Assembly (NCBI GenBank): GCA_963677935.2
Contig: CAXXEH010000003.1
Location: 6,386,001-6,450,000, forward strand
Length of the DNA: 64,000 bases
Direction: 5' to 3'
Source: JAAFHB01 sp963677935
GTDB lineage: Bacteria > Bacteroidota > Bacteroidia > Bacteroidales > Prolixibacteraceae
Below, piece after piece: positions 1 to 8,134 of this stretch (within the stretch, counting starts at the first letter, position 1; each line of letters starts with the position of its first letter). The position numbers were made by a program, and so were the translations under genes. Under the pieces are notes generated by a model. That model was not told the DNA's origin and did no database searches. It saw only the letters and a program-made list of their open reading frames with translations.

Positions 1-226
1 CGGCCAATAAACCTGGTATGCCTTTAAAAGTTTTACTGTTTCTTAATTCAGGGAAAGAAAAAATGCGGCCACGTGCTTCAGCCAAAGGCATTTTAAGCGG
101 AGACAGATCCCAGTGACCTCTAAGAAAGGAGGGTTCAAATTCGAATTAACCAATTCCTGTAACTTCATCCCAGGCAATAGCGCCTATATTGGTATTTCAG
201 ATTTTTACGATTGCAGTTTTCTCCAT
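1..226 (-). pseudogene. hipA relic, N-terminal part, two in-frame stops, cut by window edge
   Basis: Reading the minus strand from the ATG at 226 gives a continuous HipA N-terminal (Couple_hipA) domain, with the typical run MPLAEARGRIFSFPEL followed by TFKGIPGLLA at the window edge. The frame is broken by TGA at 197-199 (probably a former Trp codon) and TAA at 146-148 (probably a former Gln codon). No frameshift is needed to read past either stop. The ATG overlaps the stop codon of the HTH gene by one base (TAATG), the usual coupled hipB-hipA layout. HipA is a Ser/Thr kinase toxin; with two stops near the start this copy should make no full toxin, unless translation restarts downstream. The 3' part lies outside the window. 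Confidence 0.8.
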
Positions 227-576
227 TACCAGTCAGATTTAGGTTTGGATTCCTTATCACTGTTATTTCTTGCTCTTTGGCGTTCCGACTTTTCCAGTTT
301 AGCTAACTGAATAGGACTGATTCTGCGGGTTACCTGGAATGCCTGAAGCTGCTGCAGCTGCTTCAACGCCCGCAATAGCTGGATAAATACCAGCAGACTT
401 GTATTTTCACCTTTTTCGAACAAACATAAGGTTGACCGTGCTATGCCTGCTTCCCTGGAAAGTTGAACCTGTGTTTTATTTTGTTGTAAGCGATGAAATT
501 TGATAAAAGAACCTAAGGCTTTTATCAAAGCAGCGTCGCTTGTTGATGTCCATGTTATGTCTGATGAATCAGTCAT
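226..576 (-). CDS. HipB-like XRE-family HTH repressor
   Basis: A 116-residue protein with one helix-turn-helix domain at about residues 18-75 (the stretch KTQVQLSREAGIARSTLCLFE carries the two helices) and a basic, low-complexity tail. In HipAB modules the HTH protein binds the kinase and represses its own operon. The gene directly precedes a broken hipA, with a one-base stop/start overlap. An 18-bp palindrome 23 bases upstream of the start is the natural operator. Because the toxin partner is dead, this is an orphan antitoxin or repressor. Function rests on the HTH fold and position; DNA target and partner are inferred. Confidence 0.8.
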   Translation of the reverse strand: MTDSSDITWTSTSDAALIKALGSFIKFHRLQQNKTQVQLSREAGIARSTLCLFEKGENTSLLVFIQLLRALKQLQQLQAFQVTRRISPIQLAKLEKSERQRARNNSDKESKPKSDW

Positions 577-925
577 TAAGTATGTATAGGATAAATAATG
601 TATGAAATATCATACAAATATAGCAATAGTTATTGAAACTGAAACAGTTTATGTTTTTTTGTCATAAGTGCAACCTTAAAAAAACGCCCTACAATATCCC
701 CTGGCAGTCGCTCCGGTTATTGATTACAATGTTTTCTTAGACTTTTTGAAGCAAATATTAAAAATTTCTTTATAAGTCAGAATTATCCAGCAAAAATCAG
801 CGTTATATTGAGAAAGATTATTTATTTTTGAAACACTTTAAGTTCAATACAAGGGCTGGAAGCATTCACGCAGACAAAAGTTCACATCATATATTCTGTT
901 AACCCAATTGTAAGGAGGCCGGAGA
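577..925 (+). promoter_or_regulatory. Divergent intergenic region upstream of the hydrogenase operon
   Basis: 349 bases between the HTH gene (minus) and the first hydrogenase gene (plus), with no open gene. A -7-like TATTTTTG lies at 823-830, but no TTG sits at the expected -33 spacing, so the promoter call is weak. TTGAA and TTCAA half-sites at 828-832 and 843-847 flank ten bases; this is wider than an FNR box. A strong Shine-Dalgarno AAGGAGG at 912-918 serves the gene at 926, which is unusual for this phylum. Confidence 0.4.
599..616. promoter_or_regulatory. Palindromic operator candidate for the HipB-like repressor
   Basis: TGTATGA-AATA-TCATACA, a perfect 7-bp inverted repeat with a 4-base spacer. 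It lies 23 bases upstream of the repressor start codon in an AT-rich leader. Position and symmetry suit binding by an HTH dimer; binding itself is inferred. Confidence 0.55.
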
Positions 926-1426
926 ATGATTACTACAGACGAAGTTTGCAATGTCCATTCAATGACAGAGGAGGAGAAATACGACCTTCTGAAAAATGTC
1001 ATTATTGATTATGAGAAAAAAGAGAGTAACCTGATTCAAATCCTGCATATGGCGCAGGCAATTTTTGGTTACCTCCCTGTTGAAGTTCAGCATTTTGTTG
1101 CTGAACAGATGGAGCTCTCCTCCTCCAGAATTAACAGTGTTTTAACTTTTTATTCCTTTTTCTCGACACAACCCAAAGGTAAATATACCGTTTCAATTTG
1201 CCTGGGAACAGCCTGCTATGTTCGTGGGGGAAAGGAGGTACTGAATAAGTTGAAATCGGTTTTGGGTATCGATGTCGGGACAACCACCGATGACAAGATC
1301 TTCTCCCTATCGGTCATGCGCTGTATTGGCGCCTGTGGACTGGCGCCGGCTATGACCATCAACAATAAGGTTTACAAACAGGTGAGCCCGAATAAAATCC
1401 CTCTGATACTTGGAATGCTGAAATAG
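926..1426 (+). CDS. NuoE/HydC-like [2Fe-2S] subunit of bifurcating [FeFe]-hydrogenase, set 1
   Basis: A 166-residue thioredoxin-fold [2Fe-2S] protein. N-terminal helices (about 30-85) are followed by the cluster ligands C92, C97, C133 and C137 in the C-x4-C...C-x3-C arrangement of NuoE, HydC and HndA. In trimeric bifurcating hydrogenases this subunit joins the flavin subunit in electron transfer among NADH, ferredoxin and H2. The start is well fixed by AAGGAGG seven bases upstream. It heads a cytoplasmic three-gene set with the fused flavin subunit 83 bases downstream and the catalytic subunit after that. The family assignment is firm; the bifurcating role is inferred from the operon. Confidence 0.9.
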   Translation: MITTDEVCNVHSMTEEEKYDLLKNVIIDYEKKESNLIQILHMAQAIFGYLPVEVQHFVAEQMELSSSRINSVLTFYSFFSTQPKGKYTVSICLGTACYVRGGKEVLNKLKSVLGIDVGTTTDDKIFSLSVMRCIGACGLAPAMTINNKVYKQVSPNKIPLILGMLK

Positions 1427-1509
1427 GGAGAAGCATAGCCTGTACAAACTGACATTAGAATTGCCCGAATAAATCTGAATTACAATCTCATTATCATATC
1501 CTTAATGTT

Positions 1510-4500
1510 ATGAATATCTCCACATTTAAAGATCTTGAGGCGATAAAAAGCGATTTTCTCTACAAGGAGAAACAATTTCAGTTTACCGCTCATATTTGCT
1601 ATGCAGCAGGTTGTCTATCTTCTGATTGCAAAGATTTTAAGGAAGCGTTTATTAAGGCTTTGGAGAGCACAAACCAACAGTCGAAAGTCATTATTAAATT
1701 GACAGGTTGTATGGGGGCATGCTCGCTTGGCCCGACATTAATCATTAATCCGGGTAACATCCTGTATTGCAATCTGAAGCCAACTAATGCCGCATATATT
1801 GTTGATCATCACATTAAAAAGGGTAAGATTGCCGAGAAATTTTGCTATAAGGATCCCGACTCAGGCGAGATCATTCCCAATTTAAACAATATTCCTTTCT
1901 TTAAACATCAGCAAAAAATTGTACTTAAGAATTGTGGGAGCATTGACTATGGCTCTGTCGAAGAGTATATTGCCCATGACGGCTATTATGCTTTGGCGAA
2001 GGTGCTCAATTCAATGACGGCGCATCAGGTGATTGATGAGGTAAAAAAATCCGGGTTACGCGGCAGGGGAGGGGGTGGCTTTCCTGTGGGTTTGAAATGG
2101 GCTTTTGCCAATGCTGCCAAAAGTGATCAGAAATATATTATCTGCAATGCGGATGAGGGCGACCCGGGCGCCTTTATGGATCGGAGTCTGCTCGAAGGGG
2201 ATGCCCATTGTGTGATTGAGGGGATGCTCATTGGAGGCTTTGCCATTGGCGCATCAAAAGGGATTGTTTATATCCGGGCCGAATATCCCATTGCTGTTGA
2301 ACGTCTTACCATGGCCATTAAGGCTGCCAGGGAACTTGGACTCTTAGGAAAGAATATATTGATGAGTGATTTCAGTTTCGATATTGAAATCAGAATCGGG
2401 GCAGGTGCATTTGTTTGTGGGGAAGAGACCGCACTGATGGATTCAGTCGAAGGGAAAAGGGGAGAACCACGTCAAAAACCCCCATATCCTGTGCAAAGCG
2501 GTTTATTTGGCCAGCCAACTGTTATTAATAATGTCGAAACATTTGGAAATATTGCCGCTATTATTTTTAATGGGTCCGGATGGTTCTCGGCCATTGGAAC
2601 CGAGAAAAGTAAAGGGACGAAAGTCTTTGCCCTTGCCGGAGATATCGTTCAGAAGGGATTAATTGAAGTTCCAATGGGAATTACCCTGGGTGAGATTATC
2701 TATGAAGTGGGAGGTGGGATTCCACGCGGCAAATCATTTAAGGTAGCTCAAACCGGAGGGCCATCGGGTGGTTGTCTTACTCCAGGTCACCTGAATACCC
2801 CCATTGATTATGATTCGCTGATTCAGCACGGTGCAATCATGGGTTCGGGTGGTTTAATCTGTGCCGATGAAGATACTTGTATGGTTGATATGGCCCGGTT
2901 CTTTATGGATTTTGTCCAGGACGAGTCATGCGGGAAATGCATCCCATGTCGTATCGGGACAAAGCGAATGCTCGAAATCCTTGAGCGGATTACCGTAGGG
3001 CAGGGTAAAGAAGGTGATGTTGAACTGCTGATAGAGCTTGGAAATTCAATCAAGGAATCGGCCATTTGTGGCTTAGGGCAGACTGCTCCTAACCCGGTTC
3101 TCAGTACCATTAAATATTTCAGGCATGAATATGATGAGCATATTCGTCATAAATATTGTCGTTCAGGTGTTTGTAGTGATCTTTTTATCTCCCCGTGCCA
3201 AAATGCATGTCCAGCAGGTGTAAATGTACCTGGATACATTGCCCTGATCGCAGCTGGAAGGGTGCGTGATGCCTACAACCTGATCCGCCAGGAAAATCCG
3301 TTCCCATCGATCTGTGGTCGGGTTTGTACGCATCCCTGCGAAAGCAAATGCCGGCGTGCACAACTCGACGAACCAATTGCCATTGCCGATCTGAAACGGT
3401 ATGCAGCTGATTATGTGCTCAATTCCGGTGAGCCGTTTATGAGTCTTATCTTTCAGAAAAACGGAAAGTCAGTAGCGATCATTGGAGCCGGTCCTTCTGG
3501 TCTGACCTGCGGGTATTATCTGGCCCGGCAAGGTTATACGGTTGATATTTATGAAGAAAAAGGTGTTGCCGGAGGAATTCTGGCCTATGGAATTCCTGAA
3601 TACCGACTACCTAAAGAGGCATTAAGGAAAGAGATTGATTCGATTACTCAGGCAGGAATCAACATATTTTATAACACCAAGATTGGCACAGATGTTACAT
3701 TTAATGAGCTAAAATCGAAATACAATGCTGTGTATATCGCTACAGGAACCCAGCTTTCGCGAAAGATAGGAATCGAAGGCGAGGAGAAAACCGGCGTTTA
3801 TCATGGACTTGATTTTCTGCGTGATATCAATCTTAAGAAGAATGTTGAAGTACAAGGAGTTGTTGCAGTAATTGGCGGTGGCAGCACAGCTATTGATGCA
3901 GCCAGGTCCGCTCTTCGTTTGGGTGCTCAGAAGGTTCATATTCTATACCGCCGAACCAAAGAGGAGATGCCAGCTGACAAAAGGGAAATTGAAGATGCAA
4001 TCGAGGAGGGTGTAATATTGCACGAGCTGGTTGCTCCGGTCCGTTTTATCGGGAATGGAGCTGTCACGCGCATTGAATGTGTCAAGATGAAACCCGGCAG
4101 GTATGGTAAAGACGGACGCCGGGTGCCTGTGGTTGTTCCTGATTCCAATTTTAAACTTGAAATCGATCTTGCAATTCCTGCAGTAAGTCAATATTCCGAT
4201 TTCCCTTTTATTACAAAAGCAGAAGTTGGGATTACCGATTGGGGAACTTTCATTGTGGATCCCGACACACAAATGACCACGCAAGCCGGAATATTTGCCG
4301 GAGGCGATGTTGCCCGTGGTTCCGACGTTGTGATCACTGCCATTGCTGACGGGAAAAATGCAGCGAAATCGATTGACAAATATCTCGGAGGGAAAGGCAA
4401 ATTAAATATTGGCGAGCCGATAGAGCTCCCTGCAAAAGGGATTGAGGAGGGGAATACTGTAGAACATGAGCGGTTGCAGATGAGATACCTTGATCTGGAC

Positions 4501-4596
4501 CAGCGGAAAAATAATTTTGATGAAGTTCCGCAGGGTTTTCACAAGCTCAATGCCATTGCCGAAGCGATGAGATGTTTACAATGTTCCCGACGTTAA
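1510..4596 (+). CDS. Fused NuoF/HydB flavoprotein with C-terminal GltD/NfnB-like NAD(P)H oxidoreductase
   Basis: A 1028-residue fusion. Residues 1-110 are a thioredoxin-like [2Fe-2S] domain (C30, C35, C67, C71). Residues 150-540 are a NuoF core with the FMN/NADH motif GRGGGGFPVGLKW (about 185-197), NADEGDPGAF, GEETALM, and the [4Fe-4S] motif CGKCIPC near 472 with a further Cys near 519. From about 560 it becomes GltD-like: CQNACPAG and CGRVCTHPCESKC (two [4Fe-4S] sites), the FAD motif IIGAGPSG near 657, a second nucleotide motif VIGGGSTAIDAARSALRLG near 786 followed by YRR, and AGGDVARGSDVVITAI near 930. It ends in CLQCSRR. Usual HydB is about 600 residues with a small ferredoxin tail. The fusion could add an NADP(H) site, as in Nfn and Stn-type transhydrogenases; cofactor preference is inference. 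No frameshift is visible across the joint. Confidence 0.88.
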   Translation: MNISTFKDLEAIKSDFLYKEKQFQFTAHICYAAGCLSSDCKDFKEAFIKALESTNQQSKVIIKLTGCMGACSLGPTLIINPGNILYCNLKPTNAAYIVDHHIKKGKIAEKFCYKDPDSGEIIPNLNNIPFFKHQQKIVLKNCGSIDYGSVEEYIAHDGYYALAKVLNSMTAHQVIDEVKKSGLRGRGGGGFPVGLKWAFANAAKSDQKYIICNADEGDPGAFMDRSLLEGDAHCVIEGMLIGGFAIGASKGIVYIRAEYPIAVERLTMAIKAARELGLLGKNILMSDFSFDIEIRIGAGAFVCGEETALMDSVEGKRGEPRQKPPYPVQSGLFGQPTVINNVETFGNIAAIIFNGSGWFSAIGTEKSKGTKVFALAGDIVQKGLIEVPMGITLGEIIYEVGGGIPRGKSFKVAQTGGPSGGCLTPGHLNTPIDYDSLIQHGAIMGSGGLICADEDTCMVDMARFFMDFVQDESCGKCIPCRIGTKRMLEILERITVGQGKEGDVELLIELGNSIKESAICGLGQTAPNPVLSTIKYFRHEYDEHIRHKYCRSGVCSDLFISPCQNACPAGVNVPGYIALIAAGRVRDAYNLIRQENPFPSICGRVCTHPCESKCRRAQLDEPIAIADLKRYAADYVLNSGEPFMSLIFQKNGKSVAIIGAGPSGLTCGYYLARQGYTVDIYEEKGVAGGILAYGIPEYRLPKEALRKEIDSITQAGINIFYNTKIGTDVTFNELKSKYNAVYIATGTQLSRKIGIEGEEKTGVYHGLDFLRDINLKKNVEVQGVVAVIGGGSTAIDAARSALRLGAQKVHILYRRTKEEMPADKREIEDAIEEGVILHELVAPVRFIGNGAVTRIECVKMKPGRYGKDGRRVPVVVPDSNFKLEIDLAIPAVSQYSDFPFITKAEVGITDWGTFIVDPDTQMTTQAGIFAGGDVARGSDVVITAIADGKNAAKSIDKYLGGKGKLNIGEPIELPAKGIEEGNTVEHERLQMRYLDLDQRKNNFDEVPQGFHKLNAIAEAMRCLQCSRR

Positions 4597-4616
4597 TATG
4601 CCGTAATTAAAATGCT

Positions 4617-6392
4617 ATGATAAATCTTACCATTAACAATAAAGCTATTCAGGTTGAAGATGGGACCACTATCTTTGAAGCAGCCAAACTAAATAATATT
4701 CTGATCCCCCATTTTTGCTATATGGAGAATGTCCACCAGATCGGCTCATGCCGGATATGTGTGGTGGAGGTAGAAGGAGGGAAAACCCTGATGGCCTCGT
4801 GTGTGACCGCCGCAACTGAAGGGATGATCGTTCATACCAACTCCGAGCGTGTTCGTAGTGTCAGGAAAGTGATTTTCGAGTTGATGCTTTCGGACCATCC
4901 TAAGGAGTGTCTGAGTTGTTGGAGAAACCAAAACTGTGAATTACAGGATCTTGGGAATCTTATTCAGCTAACTGAATTCAGGTATGAAGGCGCCAAATCG
5001 AAAGATGTGATTGATAGTTCAAGCCCATCCATTGTTCGCGACAGCTCAAAATGTATTCTTTGCCGTCGTTGTGTGACGGTGTGTAACGAGATTCAGGGTG
5101 TTGGCTTGATGAACCCGCACCATCGTGGTTTCTCGACCTTTATCGGTCCGGCTGAAGACGAATTACTCGGCGAATCGATTTGTACCAACTGTGGGCAGTG
5201 TGTTTTGGTTTGCCCTGTGGGAGCGCTCAAGGAGAAAGATGCTACCGCCGCAGTCTGGGATGCCTTATACGATAAATCTAAAACTGTGGTTGTTCAGACA
5301 GCACCTGCAGTACGTGCAGCTCTGGGGGAAATCTTCTTTTACGATCCGGGGACACTGGTCACAGGTAAAATGGCTTCTGCATTGCACCAACTGGGCTTCG
5401 ATTACGTCTTCGATACCAACTTTGCAGCTGATCTCACCATCATGGAGGAGGGATCGGAGTTTTTGGAAAGGGTGAAAAACACCTTCACTTCAACGGAAGA
5501 AAAAAGCGTTTTACCAATGATTACTAGCTGCAGTCCCGGCTGGATAAAGTTTATGGAACATCGGTATCCTGACCAGTTAGCCCACTTGTCGAGCTGCAAA
5601 TCTCCTCATATGATGCTTGGTGCCCTGACAAAAAGCTATTTTGCGGAAAAGATGAAGATTGATCCTGCAAACCTGTTTGTCGTTTCAGTAATGCCTTGCA
5701 CCGCTAAGAAATTCGAAATAACCCGACCCGAAATGTACAATGGAGGGTTGGCCAATGTCGATGCAGTGATCACAACGCGTGAACTGGGAAGGATGATCAA
5801 AGATGCCGGAATTGATTTCAGAAACCTCCCTGAGGGGGTATTTGACAGTCCGTTAGGTCTCTCAACCGGAGCTGCCGATATCTTCGGAACCACAGGAGGA
5901 GTGATGGAAGCCGCTTTGCGTACAGTATATGAGTTAGTTACAGGACGTGAGCTTCCGGTTATAAAACTTCATATAAAACCACTTTCCGGTTTAAACCGAA
6001 TTAAAACAGCTGAGTTAAAAATTGAAAATGCTTTGCCCCAATTCAGTTATCTCAATGGTGTGACGGTGAAAGTTGCTGTTACCAGCGGACTCAAAGGGGC
6101 GGCAGAGTTGCTTGAGGAGATCAAAAACGGGACAAGTCCCTACCATTTTATCGAAATTATGGGGTGTCCCGGTGGATGTATCAGTGGTGGCGGACAGCCA
6201 CGACCCGTTAATGATGCGATCAGGACGCGGCGATTGGAGGCCATTTACAGGGAAGATGAAGGAAAGTTAGTAAGGAAATCGCATGAGAATAAGGATGTCA
6301 TGATCTTGTATCGTGATTTTCTTGGTGTTCCTCTGGGACATAAATCGCATGAATTACTTCATACAGTTTATATCCAAAGATCTAATAATTAG
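4617..6392 (+). CDS. [FeFe]-hydrogenase catalytic subunit HydA, set 1
   Basis: A 591-residue catalytic subunit. Ligands in order: plant-type [2Fe-2S] (C34, C45, C48, C62); NuoG-type His/Cys3 site (H94, C98, C101, C107); two [4Fe-4S] sites (C146-C156 and C189-C199). The H-cluster domain follows: TSCSPGW near 302, MPCTAKKFE near 359, and EIMGCPGGCISGGGQP near 513. A small-subunit-like tail (KSHEN...SHELLH) completes it. L1 reads TSCSP rather than TSCCP, a recognised variant class. All other cluster ligands are present, so the enzyme should be active with H2. It starts 20 bases after the fused flavin subunit. No HydE, HydF or HydG maturase lies in the window, so maturation must be encoded elsewhere. 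Confidence 0.93.
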   Translation: MINLTINNKAIQVEDGTTIFEAAKLNNILIPHFCYMENVHQIGSCRICVVEVEGGKTLMASCVTAATEGMIVHTNSERVRSVRKVIFELMLSDHPKECLSCWRNQNCELQDLGNLIQLTEFRYEGAKSKDVIDSSSPSIVRDSSKCILCRRCVTVCNEIQGVGLMNPHHRGFSTFIGPAEDELLGESICTNCGQCVLVCPVGALKEKDATAAVWDALYDKSKTVVVQTAPAVRAALGEIFFYDPGTLVTGKMASALHQLGFDYVFDTNFAADLTIMEEGSEFLERVKNTFTSTEEKSVLPMITSCSPGWIKFMEHRYPDQLAHLSSCKSPHMMLGALTKSYFAEKMKIDPANLFVVSVMPCTAKKFEITRPEMYNGGLANVDAVITTRELGRMIKDAGIDFRNLPEGVFDSPLGLSTGAADIFGTTGGVMEAALRTVYELVTGRELPVIKLHIKPLSGLNRIKTAELKIENALPQFSYLNGVTVKVAVTSGLKGAAELLEEIKNGTSPYHFIEIMGCPGGCISGGGQPRPVNDAIRTRRLEAIYREDEGKLVRKSHENKDVMILYRDFLGVPLGHKSHELLHTVYIQRSNN

Positions 6393-6449
6393 GGCAAAAC
6401 AAATGCCTTTTGAAAAAGTTCTTCTATCTTGAACTTTAAATTATTTCAA

Positions 6450-6929
6450 ATGTACCCCGTTTCAGAACTTATTAAAAACCTGGCTGACCAGCATGGTCGG
6501 AACAGGCATAACCTGTTGCCTATTCTTCAGGGTGTTGTTGAACAGGAAAAGTACCTCTCTGAATATTCCATGATTGAGATTGCCCGCGAACTCGATCTTC
6601 CTGCATCTGAAGTTTATGGTACTGCAACTTTTTACTCTTTTCTGGAATACAAAAAGATGGGCCGATACATCATTCGTGTCTGCAAAACCATCACCTGCTC
6701 CATGAAAGGGAAAAATCAGATTTTGAAAACAATCGAAGACATGCTGAAAATTAATGTTGGAGAGACAACTCCTGACGGAAATTTCTCCCTGCTTCAGACC
6801 AACTGTCTCGGATGTTGTCACCAGGCGCCGGCAATGTTGATCAATTACGATGTTTTCACCGACCTGACGCCGGAAAGAGTCCGTGAAATTCTGACCAGTT
6901 ACATCAATAAAAAAGGGAAGGAGGAATAA
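6450..6929 (+). CDS. NuoE/HydC-like [2Fe-2S] subunit of bifurcating [FeFe]-hydrogenase, set 2
   Basis: A 159-residue NuoE/HydC protein from the ATG at 6450; an in-frame TTG at 6429 would add seven residues, but there is no ribosome site to decide. The [2Fe-2S] ligands appear as RVCKTITC and NCLGCCHQAP, the same C-x4-C...C-x3-C layout as the copy at 926. The two copies are clearly paralogous but quite divergent. The stop codon is followed at once by the ATG of the next gene (TAAATG), implying tight translational coupling to the flavin subunit. The role is electron transfer within the second hydrogenase trimer, by family. Confidence 0.88.
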   Translation: MYPVSELIKNLADQHGRNRHNLLPILQGVVEQEKYLSEYSMIEIARELDLPASEVYGTATFYSFLEYKKMGRYIIRVCKTITCSMKGKNQILKTIEDMLKINVGETTPDGNFSLLQTNCLGCCHQAPAMLINYDVFTDLTPERVREILTSYINKKGKEE

Positions 6930-8114
6930 ATGGCACCTATTTATCAGCTTAAACGTGTTGATTTCATTTTTAAGGATGAAAACGACTGGAAGCAGATTCT
7001 GGTCAACAGCATCAACAGGCCACCCCATGAATTAATTAATGAGTTGATTAGTTCAGAATTAAAGGGGCGCGGGGGAGCCGGATTTCCTACAGGATTGAAA
7101 TGGAAACTTACTGCAGAGGTCGACGATTCAACCAAATATGTGATTTGCAATGCAGATGAAGGTGAGCCGGGCACTTTTAAGGATCGCGAAATTCTGTCGA
7201 AGGTGCCATTAAAAGTATTAACCTCAATGGCCGTCTGCGGACATGTCATAGGGGCGAAAGAGGGATATATTTACCTGCGGGGAGAATATTTTTTCCTTCA
7301 GCCCGAATTGAAATTGGCGATAGCTGTGTTTGAGGATTATTGCCGGGAGATCAATTTTGATTTTACAATCAGGATCTTTATGGGTAGCGGAGCTTATATC
7401 TGTGGAGAAGAGACTGCACTTTTCGAATCGATGGAAGGGAAACGAGGCGAGCCACGAAATAAACCACCATTCCCATCCTCTTACGGATATATGGGCAAGC
7501 CAACAGTGATTAATAATGTAGAAACGTTAGCTCACACCTATACTATTTTTGTATATGGAGCCAAACGGTTTTATGATCTGGGCGTTCAGTATTCACGCGG
7601 ATCGAAATTATTCTCTGTTTCGGGCGATACCCCTAAACCTGGAATTTATGAGCTGGAGTTAGGAATGAGCCTGGCCGATTTTGTCGATGAATTTGGAGAT
7701 GGCGACACCAAGGCAGTTCAGGTAGGTGGTGCATCGGGCTTTTTAGTGCCACGCAAGAGATTTCGGGAAACAACAATTGGATTTCAGGGAAAATTGACCG
7801 GGATCTCGCTTCCAACTGGTGGCTCAATGATGCTTTTCAATAGCTCGCGTTCCATGTACAACGTCCTTGATAACTATCTTGAATTTTTCAGGGAAGAATC
7901 GTGCGGACAATGTACCCCTTGCCGCGTTGGTTGTCAGCAGCTGCTCAATGGAATTAAAGCGGTCAAACGCGGGGAAAAGAATGCCCAGTATCTTGATAAG
8001 TTGTTACGACTCACTGAAACAATGCAGTATACCGCCAAATGCGGACTTGGACAGTCTGTTGCTAACTCCTTTTCGTCGATTGTTGAGAACTTCAGGGAAG
8101 AGATGATCTATTAA
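6930..8114 (+). CDS. Minimal NuoF/HydB-like NADH-binding flavoprotein, set 2
   Basis: A 394-residue NuoF core without the N-terminal thioredoxin-like domain, without a C-terminal ferredoxin tail, and without the GltD module of the first set. Motifs: GRGGAGFPTGLKW near residues 46-58 (FMN/NADH), NADEGEPGTFKDR, GAYICGEETAL, and the [4Fe-4S] motif ESCGQCTPCRVG with a later CGLGQS Cys. AAGGAGG directly upstream, inside the end of the preceding gene, gives a strong ribosome site. It should oxidise or reduce NAD(H) and pass electrons to the HydA at 8135. Its short form makes the two sets structurally different enzymes rather than simple duplicates. Confidence 0.9.
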   Translation: MAPIYQLKRVDFIFKDENDWKQILVNSINRPPHELINELISSELKGRGGAGFPTGLKWKLTAEVDDSTKYVICNADEGEPGTFKDREILSKVPLKVLTSMAVCGHVIGAKEGYIYLRGEYFFLQPELKLAIAVFEDYCREINFDFTIRIFMGSGAYICGEETALFESMEGKRGEPRNKPPFPSSYGYMGKPTVINNVETLAHTYTIFVYGAKRFYDLGVQYSRGSKLFSVSGDTPKPGIYELELGMSLADFVDEFGDGDTKAVQVGGASGFLVPRKRFRETTIGFQGKLTGISLPTGGSMMLFNSSRSMYNVLDNYLEFFREESCGQCTPCRVGCQQLLNGIKAVKRGEKNAQYLDKLLRLTETMQYTAKCGLGQSVANSFSSIVENFREEMIY

Positions 8115-8134
8115 TGCTGTAAGAATGAACTGTT

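Noticed and set aside
6462..7028. Minus-strand 188-residue open frame
   Set aside because: It runs opposite two hydrogenase subunit genes with clear cofactor motifs and shows no domain of its own.
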